NCBI RefSeq assembly: GCF_002705925.1
Contig: NZ_NKRE01000001.1
Coordinates: forward strand, 2,504,870 to 2,559,181
DNA length: 54,312 nt
From: Mycobacterium ostraviense
Lineage (GTDB): Bacteria > Actinomycetota > Actinomycetes > Mycobacteriales > Mycobacteriaceae
Reading direction: 5' to 3'
Of this stretch, positions 8,567-17,599 are shown in pieces. Both the position numbers and the translations under genes were made by a program. Under the pieces are notes generated by a model. That model was not told the DNA's origin. It did no database searches and saw only the letters and a program-made list of their open reading frames with translations. Every line of letters starts with the position of its first letter. Positions within the stretch are counted from its first letter, which is position 1.

Positions 8567-10462
8567 CTAATCGCCGGTGCGCTCGAATGTTTGGTCGAAC
8601 TCGACGCTGAGGGTGCACGACGTGATCTGTTCATGGTGACCGTGCGCGGTGAGCAGCATGATCGGATCCTGCGGCGGTTGCGGCAGGGCGAACTACGCGG
8701 TGTCTTTGACCGGCGTCGTGCCGCCGCCGGCGCAGGTCGCTTCCCGCTCGGTCGACAGGATCCAACTCCTGCTGCTGAACACCAGCGGCTTGGAGCCGTC
8801 CGGTGGCGCGTGAAAAAAGCTCATGCACCGCTCGCCGGTGCGCAGACAGTCGGTGCGGACGGCCCAGTCGTATTGCTTGGGTGTCGCGCCGTTGGCCCAT
8901 TTGACCGTGTCGTGGTAGCGGCCATGCAGTGCCCTCGGCCGGCGACACCACCCGCGGCGCCTGGCTCGCCGGATCCGACACCGCAGTGACGTCGACGTCT
9001 CCGGTCCGGGTGAAGGTGACGGATTTCTTGATCGCGCAGCCGTTGGCGCTCGTCTTGCTGATTTCGCCGGCCAGCGTGCCGTCGGGACGCGGCTGCAGCA
9101 TCATCACCACCCAGAATTCGGCGTTGGCGCCCTGGCAGGTGTCGGTGGCGAGACCTACCGCCAGCCAGTGGCCGCCGACGTCGTCGAACACCATCGTCGG
9201 CAACGACGTCGTTTCGCCGCCCAGACGTGCCGCGGTGGCAACGCAACCGGTATTGCGGCACACCGAGCGCACGCCCCACGTGGTCGTCGAAGGCTTTGCA
9301 CCCGGGATCAATTGGCCATCCAGGCCGGGGCCGGTGGCCGCGTCGTAGTCGCCCCGGTAGGTTCCGGTGAACGGACCGGGGCTGGGCACGGCGGCCGAAG
9401 GCGCCCCCGCCACCGCCGCGCTGCTCCGACTGTGGTTCCCGGATAGTTTCACGGCCGCCAAGACTGCGGCCGCGCTGAGCACCGCGACGGCCACCAGCGC
9501 GGCAACCAGGACCCGAGTGCGCCGTACCGGCCGCTTGCCGATGTGCTGCTGGGCTGGCGGCACCGGGGCCGCACGGGTCGGCGCCAATTGGGTGTCCTGG
9601 TGGTGTTGCCCCTGAAGGGTCGCCGGCACGCAACGGAGTCCAGATGCTCGGTGAAGTCGCGGCAGTGGCCGAACCGCTCGGCCGGCTTCTTGGCCATCGC
9701 CGTGGCGAACACCGGGTCCAGGGCCGCCAGTTCGGGGCGGAACTCGCCGATCGGTGGCGGCGGGGCCATCACATGTTTGGTGATGACGGCCGCGGCGCTG
9801 GGCGACTGGTAGGGCTGGGTGCCGGTGAGCATATGAAAAGCCGTGCAGGCCAACGCGTATTGATCCGCGCGCCCGTCGATCGGCTCGCCCATCAGCTGCT
9901 CGGGAGCGGCATAGGCGACCGTGCCGATCGCGAAGTTCGTGGCGGTCAGACCCGCGGTGTCGTCGACCGGCCGGGCGATGCCGAAGTCGGCCAGGAACAC
10001 CCGTTGTGACTCCGACCCGGGATCGGCGATCAGGATGTTGGCCGGTTTGACGTCACGATGCAACAGACCGCGCTGGTGTGCGTAATCCAGTGCCGACCCC
10101 ACCGCGATGATGATCGGCACCGCCAGGTCCAGCGGCATGCCGCCGGGATAGCGTTCGCCCAACAGCTTGGCCGCATCGGTGCCGGCGACGAAGTCCATGG
10201 AAATCCAGAACTGGCCGCCGGACTCGCCACGGTCATGGATGCCGAGAATGTTGGGATGCCACAGGCTGGCGGCGATGTCGGCTTCCCGCAGGAACCTGCC
10301 CCGGTACTGCGGGTCGGCGGTGAGCTCAGCCGAGAGCACCTTGAGCGCGTCGCGGCGCGGCAACCGCGGATGCTGAGCCAGGTATACCGTGCCCATCGCG
10401 CCCGCGCCCAACACCCGCAGGATGGTGTATCCCGCAAACACCTCGCCCACCGCGAGCGGCAT
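8567..10462 (-). pseudogene. PknF-like Ser/Thr kinase, sensor half broken by two frameshifts and a stop
   Basis: From ATG 10462 ([16 protein letters not shown]; a GTG at 10468 is an alternative) the kinase domain is intact: glycine loop [14 protein letters not shown] lysine, [15 protein letters not shown] and YAAPEQL. After the kinase the frame shifts near 9600-9660, and a second frame carries the membrane segment ([15 protein letters not shown]) and the first part of an extracellular domain (GTYRGDYD to RVVSPAEG). An extra base in a GGG run near 8932-8934 moves coding back to the kinase frame, which reads LHGRYHDTVKWANG onward. That frame has an in-frame TAG at 8693-8695 before FALPQPPQDP and ends at TAG 8567-8569 with FERTGD. 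The family normally has one continuous reading. As written, only a soluble kinase with a garbled tail (stop at 9449) can be made. Confidence 0.82.
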
Positions 10463-10498
10463 TGGCACATGGTAGGTCGGCGTTTTCGGTCACCGAGG

Positions 10499-11995
10499 TC
10501 AATTCGGGGGAAGCGGACGAAAAACCGGCAACGCCCGATACTTGGCGCTAAAGCTGGCCTTGTCGTATTCCTCGCCGACTTCGCCGTCATGAGCGACGAC
10601 GGTGGGCCCGTCGACGGCGACGAAGCTGAACTCCGGCACTTGCAGTTCGTGGTAGAGCGGGCTGCGTTGCAGACGGCCCAGCGCCAGCGCGCCCAGAATC
10701 CGCATGGTCGCCAGTCGCCGGCCGGTTTCCAGGATGCGGACGTCGATCAGGCCGTCATCCATGCGGGTGCGCCGCGCCGGGGCGAACCCGGCGGGCAGAT
10801 AGACCGAGTTGCCCAGGAAGAACAACGAGGTGTGCACGGTCTTGTTGTCGTAGCGGATGCGCACGGGCTGATCGTTGCGCAGCGTGTGCAACGTGGCATA
10901 GATGCTGGCCAGCGGCTTGCCGATGCGTCTTTCCAGCTTTTCTCGGTACCGCACGAAGGTGGGGTACGCGCCGATGCTGGCGTTGTTGACCACCATCCGG
11001 CTTTCGTTGAGGCACACCAGGTCGACGCAGGCCACGCTGCCGGCCCGGATTGCGTCGACGGTCTTGCCCACCGTGTCGCACCCGATGTCCTTGGCGAAAT
11101 GGTTGAACGTCCCGGCCGGAAACACCGCCAGCGGGAGCCCGGCATCGTAGGCGACCGCCGCGGCGGTGGACACCGTGCCGTCTCCCCCGCCGACCGCCAG
11201 CACCTCGGCGCGCCCGGCCGCGGCACGCAGCACCTGTTGCGGGTCGTCGTCGGGAGCCAGCTCGACGATCTCGGTCCGAGATAGCTCGGAACGTATCTCG
11301 TCGAGCACCTGGGCGCCGTTACCGCCGCCCGATGCCGGGTTGATGACCAGGACGACTCCGGCGCCGTCGGGTCGGGGCGGGGTCTGTACCCGGAGCGGTT
11401 CGGTAGTCGGCAACGTCGTCTCGACGATCGCTGGCACCAGCCGCCCGCCCAGCACGGCGATGCCGGCGCCGATTCCGAAACCGGCAAGGACATCGCCCGG
11501 GTAATGCGCTCCGGTCGCCACCCGGGACAAACCCACCAGGCCGGCCAGCAATGCCAGGGCGAACCCCAGCGGTGGGTTCTCCAGCCCGACCCCGACGGCG
11601 AACGCGGCCGCACTGGCCGAATGCCCGGACGGCAGTGAATTGGAGGTGGGGCGCCGACGCACTCGTCGGACCAGCGGTACCGAGTCGTCGAAGGGACGCG
11701 GGCGCCTACGGATTCGCTTGGCGACCTGGTTGGTCACCAAGCTGGTGACCCCCAGCGTCACGACGCCGCGTACCGCGCCGCGCTGCGCCGCAGGCCGTTT
11801 CGTGGCGAGCAGGCCCGCAGCGATGGCGAACCACAACTTGGAGTGATCGGCCGCGCGAGTCAGCGGCGGCATCACCGAGTCGAGCAGCGGAGTCTGCGCC
11901 TCGGCGATCACCCCGAACAGTTCCCGATCGAGACTGCCCAGGCCCCGGGTGATCGCTGTGATACTTCGCGCGCGTTGCCGGGGCCACCTGTTCAC
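10499..11995 (-). CDS. PAP2 phosphatase - diacylglycerol kinase fusion protein
   Basis: This 498-residue protein joins two lipid-phosphate enzymes. Residues about 20-200 form a PAP2-type phosphatase with all three motifs: KRIRRRPRP, SLPSGHSAS and SRVATGAHYPGD, set among hydrophobic segments. Residues about 215-490 form a DAGK/sphingosine-kinase-like domain with VVLVINPASGGG and the nucleotide loop GGGDGTVS, plus PAGTFNHFAKDIG. It probably acts at the inner membrane, interconverting a lipid or prenyl phosphate and its alcohol. The two halves catalyse opposite directions, so the real substrates may differ. It lies just upstream of the broken kinase on the same strand, about 36 nt apart. Confidence 0.88.
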   Translation of the reverse strand: MNRWPRQRARSITAITRGLGSLDRELFGVIAEAQTPLLDSVMPPLTRAADHSKLWFAIAAGLLATKRPAAQRGAVRGVVTLGVTSLVTNQVAKRIRRRPRPFDDSVPLVRRVRRRPTSNSLPSGHSASAAAFAVGVGLENPPLGFALALLAGLVGLSRVATGAHYPGDVLAGFGIGAGIAVLGGRLVPAIVETTLPTTEPLRVQTPPRPDGAGVVLVINPASGGGNGAQVLDEIRSELSRTEIVELAPDDDPQQVLRAAAGRAEVLAVGGGDGTVSTAAAVAYDAGLPLAVFPAGTFNHFAKDIGCDTVGKTVDAIRAGSVACVDLVCLNESRMVVNNASIGAYPTFVRYREKLERRIGKPLASIYATLHTLRNDQPVRIRYDNKTVHTSLFFLGNSVYLPAGFAPARRTRMDDGLIDVRILETGRRLATMRILGALALGRLQRSPLYHELQVPEFSFVAVDGPTVVAHDGEVGEEYDKASFSAKYRALPVFRPLPPN

Positions 11996-12015
11996 TCAAC
12001 CCACCCTAACGCCGG

Positions 12016-12630
12016 TCACCGCGACCGAATCGGGTCGTTGGGATGCGGGCTCAGCGGCGTGGTCTCGATGGTCATCCATCCCGACAGCGGCAGCGATTCC
12101 AGGATGGCCATCAGCTCGCCGGGATCACGGGCCCGCCACAGACCCACCATGCACGGGCCGTCCGGCCCGTCGGGCAGCGTCCAGAGCCGCACCAGGTGGC
12201 CAGCCTCGGCCAGGTCACGGGCGCGGCGGGCCTGGCGCGCCGAGGCGTCGTCGACGACGTGCGCGGCCGTGCCCGGCGGCACCGTGACGGTCATGGCGAT
12301 CAAGAATTCCGGCCCCTTGCCGGGCCGCGGAGTTATCCCCGCGCTCGGCGGGTCGTCGGGATGCCAGCCGAGCGCGCAGACCTCGTCGGTGCGCCAGATC
12401 CGCAGTGGCATCGAGGCGAGCAGCTGCTCCAGACAGTCGTCGTCGGCGGCGGCGAAAAGCCCTAGCGTGCGCCATTCGCCGGGCCGAACCGGTGGGCGCC
12501 ACAGCCGAAGCAGGCTTCCCCGGGCCGCGAGCTCGCGGGCGTGCGCGGCCTCACGAACGCGGACGTCGTTGACCTCGTCGGCCGACGTGCCCTCGGGAAC
12601 ACGGGTGGTCATCGTGACCAGAAATTCCAT
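12016..12630 (-). CDS. Tandem muconolactone-isomerase-like protein (Rv0316 homologue)
   Basis: I chose the ATG at 12630 because the homologous sequence begins MEFLVTMTTRVPEGT; the longer frame upstream has no family character. The 204-residue protein consists of two similar halves of about 95 residues. Each opens with a strand of the type EFLIAMTVTVPPGT and includes RARDLAEAGHLVRLWTLP-type and LPLSGWMTIETTPLSPHP-type segments, typical of the small ferredoxin-like muconolactone delta-isomerase fold. No aromatic-degradation genes are nearby, so catechol breakdown is unlikely and the true substrate is unknown. It is adjacent to the GH16 gene, as Rv0315-Rv0316 are in M. tuberculosis. Confidence 0.82.
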   Translation of the reverse strand: MEFLVTMTTRVPEGTSADEVNDVRVREAAHARELAARGSLLRLWRPPVRPGEWRTLGLFAAADDDCLEQLLASMPLRIWRTDEVCALGWHPDDPPSAGITPRPGKGPEFLIAMTVTVPPGTAAHVVDDASARQARRARDLAEAGHLVRLWTLPDGPDGPCMVGLWRARDPGELMAILESLPLSGWMTIETTPLSPHPNDPIRSR

Positions 12631-12688
12631 GCTGTCTCCCGGGCAAGCCGTGCCGAGGGCTATTCGGAGTGACCCCGGAGCTCGATGC

Positions 12689-13570
12689 CTAGAAGACGCG
12701 GACCCAGTCGACGAGCATCTCCTGCGGGTAGCTGCCGGCCGCCGGATCGCCGCCACCGGAACCGCCGACGGCGAGATTGAGAACCGGGAACATCGTGTAG
12801 TCGGGGTCGTTGAACGGCCACTCACGGATGGGCTCGTCCAAATTCTCGATACCGCTTGCCGCAACAGTGAAGTACGGCTGCATCCCGTCGACATAGTCCA
12901 GCCAGAAATACATGCCGCTCGGATTCCAGGTAACCCGCCAGTTGTGCCAGCCGCCGTCCACACCCATGGGGCAGGTCTCGAATGCCGTCCCGTCCGGGTT
13001 CGCGTGCACCGTGGTTCCGGACGGCCAGGTGCCGTTGCCGTACCACTCGATCAGGTCGACCTCGCCGCTGCGGCCGGGATCGTCGTTGGACAGCCACCAG
13101 GCAGGCCACATACCGGGCGCCAGGCAGTTGAACTTGATCCGGGCTTCCCAGGTGGTTCCGATGCCGCCCCGCCACAGGCCGTGGACCAAGCCGCCGAAGT
13201 ATTCGTTGCCGTCCCGGGTGGCGCGCAACACCAGGTTGGAGTTGCCGTCCAGGAACACGTTCTGGCGGCTGTTGCGGTACTGCCCCCAAAATTGGGGCTG
13301 GTCGAACCCGACGGGGTTCCTGATCGGCGTCCGGTGGCTCGACACCGCCCACTTCGACGGGTTGGGGGCCGAGCCGGCCGGGCCGTCGAACTCGTCGTGA
13401 AAGAGGAATCCACCGGTTGCCCCCGCGGCCGGGGCCAACGGCGTCGGACTCGCCGGCGCGGCCGGAGGGGACGGGGCGGCCAAGGCTGTGGGGGCGGGGA
13501 TCGCGGCCGCCAGCGCGCCGAATCCGGCCATCATCATCAATCGGCGACGGTCAATCTCGGGCATAAGCAT
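12689..13570 (-). CDS. Secreted GH16 beta-1,3-glucanase-like protein (Rv0315 homologue)
   Basis: The 293-residue protein starts at ATG 13570 (MLMPEIDRRR). A twin-arginine motif (DRRRLMMMAG) and hydrophobic stretch to about residue 32 indicate Tat export, followed by a Pro-Ala rich linker to about residue 50. The GH16 jelly-roll domain carries the catalytic signature GEVDLIEWYG, with nucleophile E170, assisting D172 and acid/base E175, and conserved GMWPAWWLS and DGGWHNWRVTW. GH16 enzymes cleave beta-1,3- or mixed-linked glucans. The M. tuberculosis counterpart has been studied as a secreted immunogenic protein. The longer ORF start at 13672 is rejected because the Tat signal begins at 13570. 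Confidence 0.92.
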   Translation of the reverse strand: MLMPEIDRRRLMMMAGFGALAAAIPAPTALAAPSPPAAPASPTPLAPAAGATGGFLFHDEFDGPAGSAPNPSKWAVSSHRTPIRNPVGFDQPQFWGQYRNSRQNVFLDGNSNLVLRATRDGNEYFGGLVHGLWRGGIGTTWEARIKFNCLAPGMWPAWWLSNDDPGRSGEVDLIEWYGNGTWPSGTTVHANPDGTAFETCPMGVDGGWHNWRVTWNPSGMYFWLDYVDGMQPYFTVAASGIENLDEPIREWPFNDPDYTMFPVLNLAVGGSGGGDPAAGSYPQEMLVDWVRVF

Positions 13571-13697
13571 GGGACGATAGCAGCTCACTGTGCGCCGCGC
13601 CGACTCTGGGGCGACCCGTCTTCGCTTCGTGTCCAGGCCGGCGCGGTCGCCGACATCGAGCGAGAAGCGCAAGCGTCACAAGCGCTCTCGCGTACTC

Positions 13698-14717
13698 TCA
13701 GGCCCCGGAGGGTTCGCTGATCTTGACCAGGGTCTTGCCGATGTTGGCCCCGGTGAACAGCCCGTTGAGGGCCTCGACGCACGACTCGATGCCGTCGAAA
13801 ATGGTCTGCCGGTGCTTGAGCCGCCCCTCGGCCTCCCACTGGCGCAGGTGGGCGAACGCCTCGTCGAAGCGGCCCCACTGCTCGAGCGTGTTGAACCCCT
13901 GCATGAGCGCGCTCTTGGACAGCAGGTTGACATAGTTGGCCGGACCCGGGTGCTCCCCGGTCAGGTAACTGGAGATGACACCGCACAGCACCACCCGCGC
14001 CTTGTGGGCGAGCCGGCCCAGCACCGCGTCGAGGATGGGGCCGCCGACGTTGTCGAAGTAGACGTCGACGCGCTGCGGGCAGTGCGCTTTGAGCGCGGCG
14101 GCCAGATCCTCGTTCTGGTAGTCGATACACGCGTCGAAGCCGAAGTCCTCGACCACCGCCCGGCACTTCTGCGGCCCGCCGGCGATTCCCACCACCCGGG
14201 CGCCGGCGATCTTGGCGATCTGCCCGGCCACCGATCCGGTGGCGCCCGCTGCCGCCGACACCACCACCGTCTCGCCCGGCTTGGGCCGGCCGATGTCCGT
14301 CATCCCGAAGTAGGCGGTGGCCCCGGTCGGGCCGTATACCGACATGATCGCCAGCTGGTCACTCTCCCCCGGGATGGGTGTGCTGAAGACGTCGTCGCGA
14401 ATGATCACATATTCCTGGAAGCCGGTCAGCGTGGTCACGACGTCACCGACAGCGTAAGCGTCGCAACGTGTTTCGACGACCTCGCCGATTCCTGCCGCCC
14501 GGATGACCTCGCCCAGCCGCACCGGCGGAAGATAGCCGGGCTGATCGTCTAGCCAGGTTCGGGCGGCCGCGTCGATCCCCACATACGTGGTGCGCAGCAG
14601 CGCCTCGCCCGGCGCGGGCTCGGGCGCCGCGGACGTGACCAGCTCGGTGTCGCCGGGCTGGACCAGCCCGGCGGGGCGGCGACGCAACACGATCTGGCGG
14701 TTGGTCAAGTCCGGCAC
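13698..14717 (-). CDS. NADP-dependent MDR oxidoreductase (CurA/PTGR type)
   Basis: The 339-residue medium-chain dehydrogenase/reductase has no zinc-ligand motif. I placed the start at GTG 14717 (VPDLTNRQIVLRRRPAG), where family similarity begins; the ORF extends upstream through low-quality sequence. It shows the GroES-like N-terminal domain (GEALLRTTYVGIDAAAR) and the nucleotide-binding loop SAAAGATGSVAGQIAKIAG at about residues 150-170. CQR-type motifs DVYFDNVGGPILDAVL and GANIGKTLVKI follow. Such enzymes reduce alkenal or enone double bonds with NADPH. It diverges from the DUF3060 gene across a 56-nt gap and is not part of the conserved Rv0313-Rv0316 order I recall, so it is likely an insertion. 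Confidence 0.85.
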   Translation of the reverse strand: MPDLTNRQIVLRRRPAGLVQPGDTELVTSAAPEPAPGEALLRTTYVGIDAAARTWLDDQPGYLPPVRLGEVIRAAGIGEVVETRCDAYAVGDVVTTLTGFQEYVIIRDDVFSTPIPGESDQLAIMSVYGPTGATAYFGMTDIGRPKPGETVVVSAAAGATGSVAGQIAKIAGARVVGIAGGPQKCRAVVEDFGFDACIDYQNEDLAAALKAHCPQRVDVYFDNVGGPILDAVLGRLAHKARVVLCGVISSYLTGEHPGPANYVNLLSKSALMQGFNTLEQWGRFDEAFAHLRQWEAEGRLKHRQTIFDGIESCVEALNGLFTGANIGKTLVKISEPSGA

Positions 14718-14773
14718 GATGTCGAGCTTATTCGGGCCTATACCGCAAGATCCCGGTATGGGAGCATCTGTGC

Positions 14774-15508
14774 ATGAATCCAGAGGACGACCCGGAAGCC
14801 CGGATCCGCCAGCTCGAGCAACCGCTGGCCGACGCGGCGCGCGCATCGGAGTTGGGGAGTTCGCAGCCGCCCGGCGGGTCCGCATACCAGGGCTACCCGC
14901 CGCCGGGCCCGGTGCCGCCGCCACCGCCGATGCCGCCTCCGTACGGCGCGACGTATGGCTCGTATGACTCGTTTGGCTCTCAGCCGCCGTTCCCGGGAGC
15001 CACACCGCGATCGTCGTCGGGCAACCGCCTGTTCTGGATTTTCGCCGCGGTCTTCGTCGTCGGGATCCTGGTCGTGGTCGGTGGCATCGTCGCCTATGCG
15101 GGAAGCCACATTTCGCGCACGTTGTCCACCCTGACCCCCACCTTCCCGACGATCAGCAGCCCACCCGGGACCGTCCCGCCGCCCTCGGGCAGCAAGACTC
15201 AAACACCGACGGCCGGTCCGACGATGTCACCTGTGCCGCCGCCGGGCGGCAACCTCGGTGTCAGCGGCCTCAACGAGAACAAGACACTCGCCTGCAACGA
15301 CAGCGTCGTCGAAATCAGCGGGATGTCCAACACGGTCGTCATCACCGGCCATTGCGCAAGCCTGACCGTCTCGGGCATCGAGAACACCGTCACCGTCGAC
15401 GCCGTCGACACCATCGAGGCCTCCGGCATCAACAACAAGGTCACGTATCACTCGGGCTCGCCGAAGGTCAGCAAGTCCGGCAGCGGGAACGTCGTCCAGC
15501 AGGGCTGA
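14774..15508 (+). CDS. DUF3060 membrane-anchored protein (Rv0314c homologue)
   Basis: The 244-residue protein has an acidic start (MNPEDDPEARIRQLEQPL), a Pro-Gly-Tyr rich cytoplasmic region (about 35-85) and a single transmembrane helix (about 93-118, WIFAAVFVVGILVVVGGIVA). An extracytoplasmic Pro/Thr linker precedes a C-terminal beta-helix-like DUF3060 domain (about 165-244) with repeats of the type VVEISGMSNTVVITG and IEASGINNKVTY. DUF3060 repeats form a short parallel beta structure in envelope proteins of unknown role. It is the divergent partner of the oxidoreductase gene and ends 4 nt from the convergent Rv0313 homologue. Confidence 0.85.
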   Translation: MNPEDDPEARIRQLEQPLADAARASELGSSQPPGGSAYQGYPPPGPVPPPPPMPPPYGATYGSYDSFGSQPPFPGATPRSSSGNRLFWIFAAVFVVGILVVVGGIVAYAGSHISRTLSTLTPTFPTISSPPGTVPPPSGSKTQTPTAGPTMSPVPPPGGNLGVSGLNENKTLACNDSVVEISGMSNTVVITGHCASLTVSGIENTVTVDAVDTIEASGINNKVTYHSGSPKVSKSGSGNVVQQG

Positions 15509-15512
15509 GGGG

Positions 15513-15896
15513 TTACGTCGGTTCGTCGGGATCGTCGAGGACGCTGACCGCGATGCCGTAGGGCAAGAAGCGCACTTTGCGCTTGGGGTCGGTGTTGTCC
15601 TTGTTTGCCCGCAGCGCGTCCAGTTCGGTCGCATACACCTGTTCGACGCGGGCACCGCCGTCGGCATCCACCGTGTAGATGGCCCACACCCCGTCGCCGG
15701 CCTCGCCGGCGGTTTCCGGCGCCGGACGCCTGCGCCGCCCCAAATCCTCGAAGATCATCGACCACCCCGACCGGTCGCCCGGGCCGGTGAGGAACCTGTT
15801 GATCCGCTCGAACGCGTCGCGCAGACCCTCGCTGCCTTCCCTGATCACCCGATCGAAGTCGTCGGGGTCGAAACCGAACGGACCGTTGCTGCCCAC
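15513..15896 (-). CDS. Conserved hypothetical protein (Rv0313 homologue)
   Basis: The 127-residue protein starts at GTG 15896, which has a strong AGGAGG ribosome-binding site 4-5 nt upstream; the longer upstream frame is Arg-rich shadow of the neighbouring gene. It begins GSNGPFGFDPDDFDRVIR, has a helical N-terminal half and a basic patch RRRRPAP. The C-terminal half (GVWAIYTVDADGGARVEQVY to VRFLPYGIAVSVLDDPDEP) looks like a small beta sheet. No signal peptide or membrane segment is seen. It is conserved next to the Rv0312/Rv0311 genes in mycobacteria; its function is unknown. Confidence 0.85.
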   Translation of the reverse strand: MGSNGPFGFDPDDFDRVIREGSEGLRDAFERINRFLTGPGDRSGWSMIFEDLGRRRRPAPETAGEAGDGVWAIYTVDADGGARVEQVYATELDALRANKDNTDPKRKVRFLPYGIAVSVLDDPDEPT

Positions 15897-15963
15897 GCGA
15901 CCTCCTTGAAATTCATCCGGATACTGCCCAGTGTGCGGGCAGTCGACCCGATCCGCTACCCGC

Positions 15964-17373
15964 CTACGGCCCCGGCTCGGGTGGGGGCGGCGGTGGCGCC
16001 GGCGGGTAGATCGGAATCGGGATGGTGACGAACGGGACGTGCAGGTACATCGTCGCGATCGGGCTGGGCGGGGGTGCCGCCGGCGCCGGCGCTGGCGCCG
16101 GCGGCGGCGCGGCCGGCGGCGTGGTCGCCGGTGCTGCCGGTGGCGGGGCCTGCTCCGCGGGAGCCGGCGCCGGTGCTTGGCGGGTCGGCGCGCGACGTGG
16201 CGCCGGCGGCGGTGCGGCATTGGCCGCCGTTCGGGGCGGCTGGGCAACCACCGGGGGCGGCGCCGACGAGGCCGGTGGCGGGGCCGCCTCCGGTGGCGGG
16301 GCCGCCTCTGGTGGCGGCGCGGCCGGCGCAGCGCTGGGAGCAGGCAACTGCGCCTGCGGCGGTGTCTCGGGCTGGGCCTGGACCGTCGGCACGGCGACGA
16401 CGCCCTCGGGTGGGCTGGGCTGCGGAGCAGCCATCGGCCGCACATCCGACGAGATCACCAGCAGCCCGGCCGCCAGGGCCGCCGCTGCGGCCAGGGCGCT
16501 ACCGGCCAACTTGGCCGGCCGGCGCCGCGGAGCGATCTCGTCGTCGTCCTCGTCGAGGGCGCTGTAGGCCAGTGCGCCCTGCCCCGGGTCCGCATGAGCA
16601 CTGACATCCAGGTAGGTCGGGGTCAGGGCGCGCGGGTTCACTTCGCCGGTGCCCGGATCCAGCGCGTAGGCCAACGCGGCCGTCGACGACACGAAAAGTG
16701 GCGCATTCGCCGACGCCAACGCCGCGCCGCGGGCCAGTGCCATGTCTGGCTCCTCGGGGACGCTCACCACCAGCGACGTCGCGGCCTCCAGCGCGGGCTT
16801 GACCGGGACGATGTCGACCCCGCAACCAATCAGGAATATCCCGTCGGCCCGCGAACCCGCCGCGTCCAGACCGGAGACCATCGGCGCCAGTTCGGTCGCC
16901 ATGGTGCTGTGGGCGCCAAGGGACTGCCGATGCAGGTCGACGATCGAGCCGTCGGTCACGTCGACGACTGCCAGCGTCGCGCTGCCGGCCTCGACGAACA
17001 GCATCGCGATGTGCTGGTAGTCGAGCGCGGCGCCGACGGTCTGCGCCAGGGCGGCCGCGGCGAGCAGCGGCGAGACCAACATGACGCCGCCGATGTCGCG
17101 AGCCGCAAGCTCGTCACGCAGCGCACCGGCCCCGCCGGGGTCGACCCACGTCACCCCGGTCGATGTCAACCAGTAGCCGCCCTCGGTCGCGCCCTGACGG
17201 GTGCCGACAATGGCCGCAACCGCCTCGGCGGCCGCCGCCGAATTCGCCGAGTCCTGCGACCCGGCGACCTCGAAGCTCTCTTCCTCGACGGTGGCACCGT
17301 CGGCGTTTTCGCCTTCGATGAGCACCAAGCGGACCGCCGAGGGCTCCATTGATACCCCAAGTACGATGTCCAT
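15964..17373 (-). CDS. DUF7159-type protein with single TM and Pro/Ala-rich tail
   Basis: From ATG 17373 (MDIVLGVSMEPSAVRLVLIEG) this is a 469-residue protein. Residues 1-260 resemble the DUF7159 or actin-like fold of mycobacterial membrane proteins, with repeated VEAGSATLAVVDVTDG-type strands. A basic stretch PRRRPAK is followed by one transmembrane segment (about 288-308). A Pro/Ala-rich extracytoplasmic tail of more than 130 residues ends HVPFVTIPIPIYPPAPPPPP. The end motif parallels the tail of the next gene upstream (17600-19489), which ends VPLLPVPIPIQVP before its last segment. This suggests related envelope-facing proteins. It appears to be an extra member between the Rv0313 and Rv0312 homologues. 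Function unknown. Confidence 0.78.
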   Translation of the reverse strand: MDIVLGVSMEPSAVRLVLIEGENADGATVEEESFEVAGSQDSANSAAAAEAVAAIVGTRQGATEGGYWLTSTGVTWVDPGGAGALRDELAARDIGGVMLVSPLLAAAALAQTVGAALDYQHIAMLFVEAGSATLAVVDVTDGSIVDLHRQSLGAHSTMATELAPMVSGLDAAGSRADGIFLIGCGVDIVPVKPALEAATSLVVSVPEEPDMALARGAALASANAPLFVSSTAALAYALDPGTGEVNPRALTPTYLDVSAHADPGQGALAYSALDEDDDEIAPRRRPAKLAGSALAAAAALAAGLLVISSDVRPMAAPQPSPPEGVVAVPTVQAQPETPPQAQLPAPSAAPAAPPPEAAPPPEAAPPPASSAPPPVVAQPPRTAANAAPPPAPRRAPTRQAPAPAPAEQAPPPAAPATTPPAAPPPAPAPAPAAPPPSPIATMYLHVPFVTIPIPIYPPAPPPPPPEPGP

Positions 17374-17599
17374 CTGGCCCTCCCAGGCCATGTGGTAACT
17401 AGCTATGGGGGTCTAAGGCGGACGAGCGTACCGCGCCGGCCGCCGTCGACAATCCTCACGCCGCATTGCTGGTGCGACTAGTTACATCCAAATAGCTGGC
17501 GCTTATAAAGTTGTGCCCAATTCGGACACTACTCGCGTCCAGCAGGTCGCGGACCCGTTCTGGTTAAGCTCAAAGCTGACTGCCAGGCGCGATGCCGGC

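Noticed and set aside
10058..11284. Plus-strand ORF of 408 residues
   Set aside because: It is antisense to the kinase and PAP2-DAGK genes, with Arg/His/Gln-rich composition typical of shadow frames.
11843..13720. Long plus-strand ORF of 625 residues
   Set aside because: It is antisense to three well-supported minus-strand genes (PAP2-DAGK, Rv0316 and GH16 homologues) and has low-complexity shadow composition.
16000..16450. Gly/Ala-rich plus-strand ORFs opposite the DUF7159 tail resembling PGRS
   Set aside because: They are the reverse of a Pro/Ala-rich coding tail; no PE domain precedes them.
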